A stretch of DNA of 64,000 nt from CAWARU01 sp963784575 (lineage in GTDB: Bacteria; Pseudomonadota; Gammaproteobacteria; UBA6186; Azoamicaceae). Position numbers and translations under genes: made by a program. The notes under the pieces were generated by a model. The model saw only the letters and a program-made list of their open reading frames with translations, searched no databases and had not been told where the DNA came from. The stretch's first letter is position 1; each line of letters begins with the position of its first letter. Below are positions 63,646-64,000 of the stretch, piece by piece. The stretch lies in contig CAWARU010000001.1 in the NCBI GenBank assembly GCA_963784575.1, forward strand, positions 3,658,001 through 3,722,000. The letters are read 5' to 3'.

Positions 63646-64000
63646 TCGAATCGTTACCTCCAAAACCCGCCAGTTTATCTGTTTTGGTGATATTTGGCAT
63701 TTCGGGAGATTTGACCAAACGGCTACTTTATCCTGCTGTTTGTAATTTGGGTAGCAAGGGGCTCTTGGATGGAAAATTTTGCATTGTCGGGGTTTCTGTT
63801 GAACCTTATACGGATATAACATTTAGAGAATATTTAAAGAATAATGTGAAAAAATTCGTGACTGATGAAGCTGCAGAAATGTTTGGTCTGGAATTGGCAG
63901 AGAAAGTGTATTACATTTCTGGTGATTTTTCAGATCCTAAAACCTATACTATTTTAAATGATAAGCTGCAAGAATTAGAATCTAAGATCGATAGCAATAA
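63632..64000 (+). CDS. zwf: Glucose-6-phosphate 1-dehydrogenase, 5' part, apparent frameshift at start
   Basis: First enzyme of the oxidative pentose phosphate pathway. From 63657 one open frame to the window edge reads PPKPASLSVLVIFGISGDLT, KRLLYPAVCNLGSKGLLDGK, FCIVGVSVEPYTDITFREYL and on; FGISGDLTKRLL is the NADP-binding signature. That frame has no ATG, GTG or TTG upstream of the signature before a TGA. The ATG at 63632 (GGAAG upstream) is one base out of phase: skipping the A at 63656 joins MNQNSRIV to PPKP. Either a 1-base insertion, an error or a non-standard start. The gene continues beyond 64000. Confidence 0.85.

Noticed and set aside
1..64000. CRISPR array, rRNA operon, replication origin or phage structural genes
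   Set aside because: Looked for and not seen; no direct-repeat/spacer array, no rRNA-like sequence and no capsid or tail genes.

Overview
The window reads as a chromosome segment of an AT-rich, host-associated gammaproteobacterium, most likely of the Legionellales/Coxiellaceae-Berkiella type. This is inference. It rests on gammaproteobacterial housekeeping genes (mpl, metG-rnfB-nth, mrp, dcd, an ssrA with tag ANDEQFAVAA) mixed with eukaryotic-like genes: four large or medium ankyrin proteins, a DOT1-fold methyltransferase, a degenerate kinase-like protein and several coiled-coil or low-complexity proteins. These look like secreted effectors, but no secretion apparatus is in view.

Layout. 0-9 kb: MFS transporter, PPi-dependent phosphofructokinase, mpl, an asparagine-triplet protein with its upstream partner, and a DedA-PAP2 fusion. 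9-17.4 kb: two tandem giant ankyrin/coiled-coil paralogues (the second split by a frameshift), two palindromic repeats and a coiled-coil protein with a Ser-Pro-rich tail. 17.5-24.3 kb: MFS transporter, nth, rnfB, metG, mrp, dcd. 24.5-25.8 kb: DOT1-like gene and a converging ORF with no good start. 25.8-26.2 kb: tmRNA.

26.2-53.9 kb is an accessory island downstream of ssrA. The ssrA 3' end and its downstream sequence recur at about 30.07, 53.53 and 53.76 kb, and paired GGGGGCAACT repeats resemble integrase arm sites. The first segment (26.19-30.09 kb) has no integrase and carries an AbiEi-like regulator translationally coupled to a RhuM-family gene, plus an ankyrin gene. The rest is a pile-up of mobile elements: two IS66-family elements with exact 8-bp target duplications, an IS1634-family element between about 706-bp direct copies of IS21 istB sequence, IS21 remnants, a DDE transposase/AAA ATPase transposon, an IS4-like element that cut a metallophosphoesterase gene, and an IS481-like element. 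They surround a 5'-truncated ankyrin gene, a broken pseudokinase gene and an intact DUF6088/AbiEii toxin-antitoxin pair.

54.2-64 kb returns to core metabolism: a tightly packed sugar-phosphate cluster pgm, class I aldolase, gnd, tkt, tal, pgi, zwf, with overlaps of a few bases. With the PPi-dependent phosphofructokinase at 2-3 kb it supplies hexose interconversion, lower-cost glycolysis and both branches of the pentose phosphate pathway. zwf runs off the window and shows an apparent frameshift at its start.
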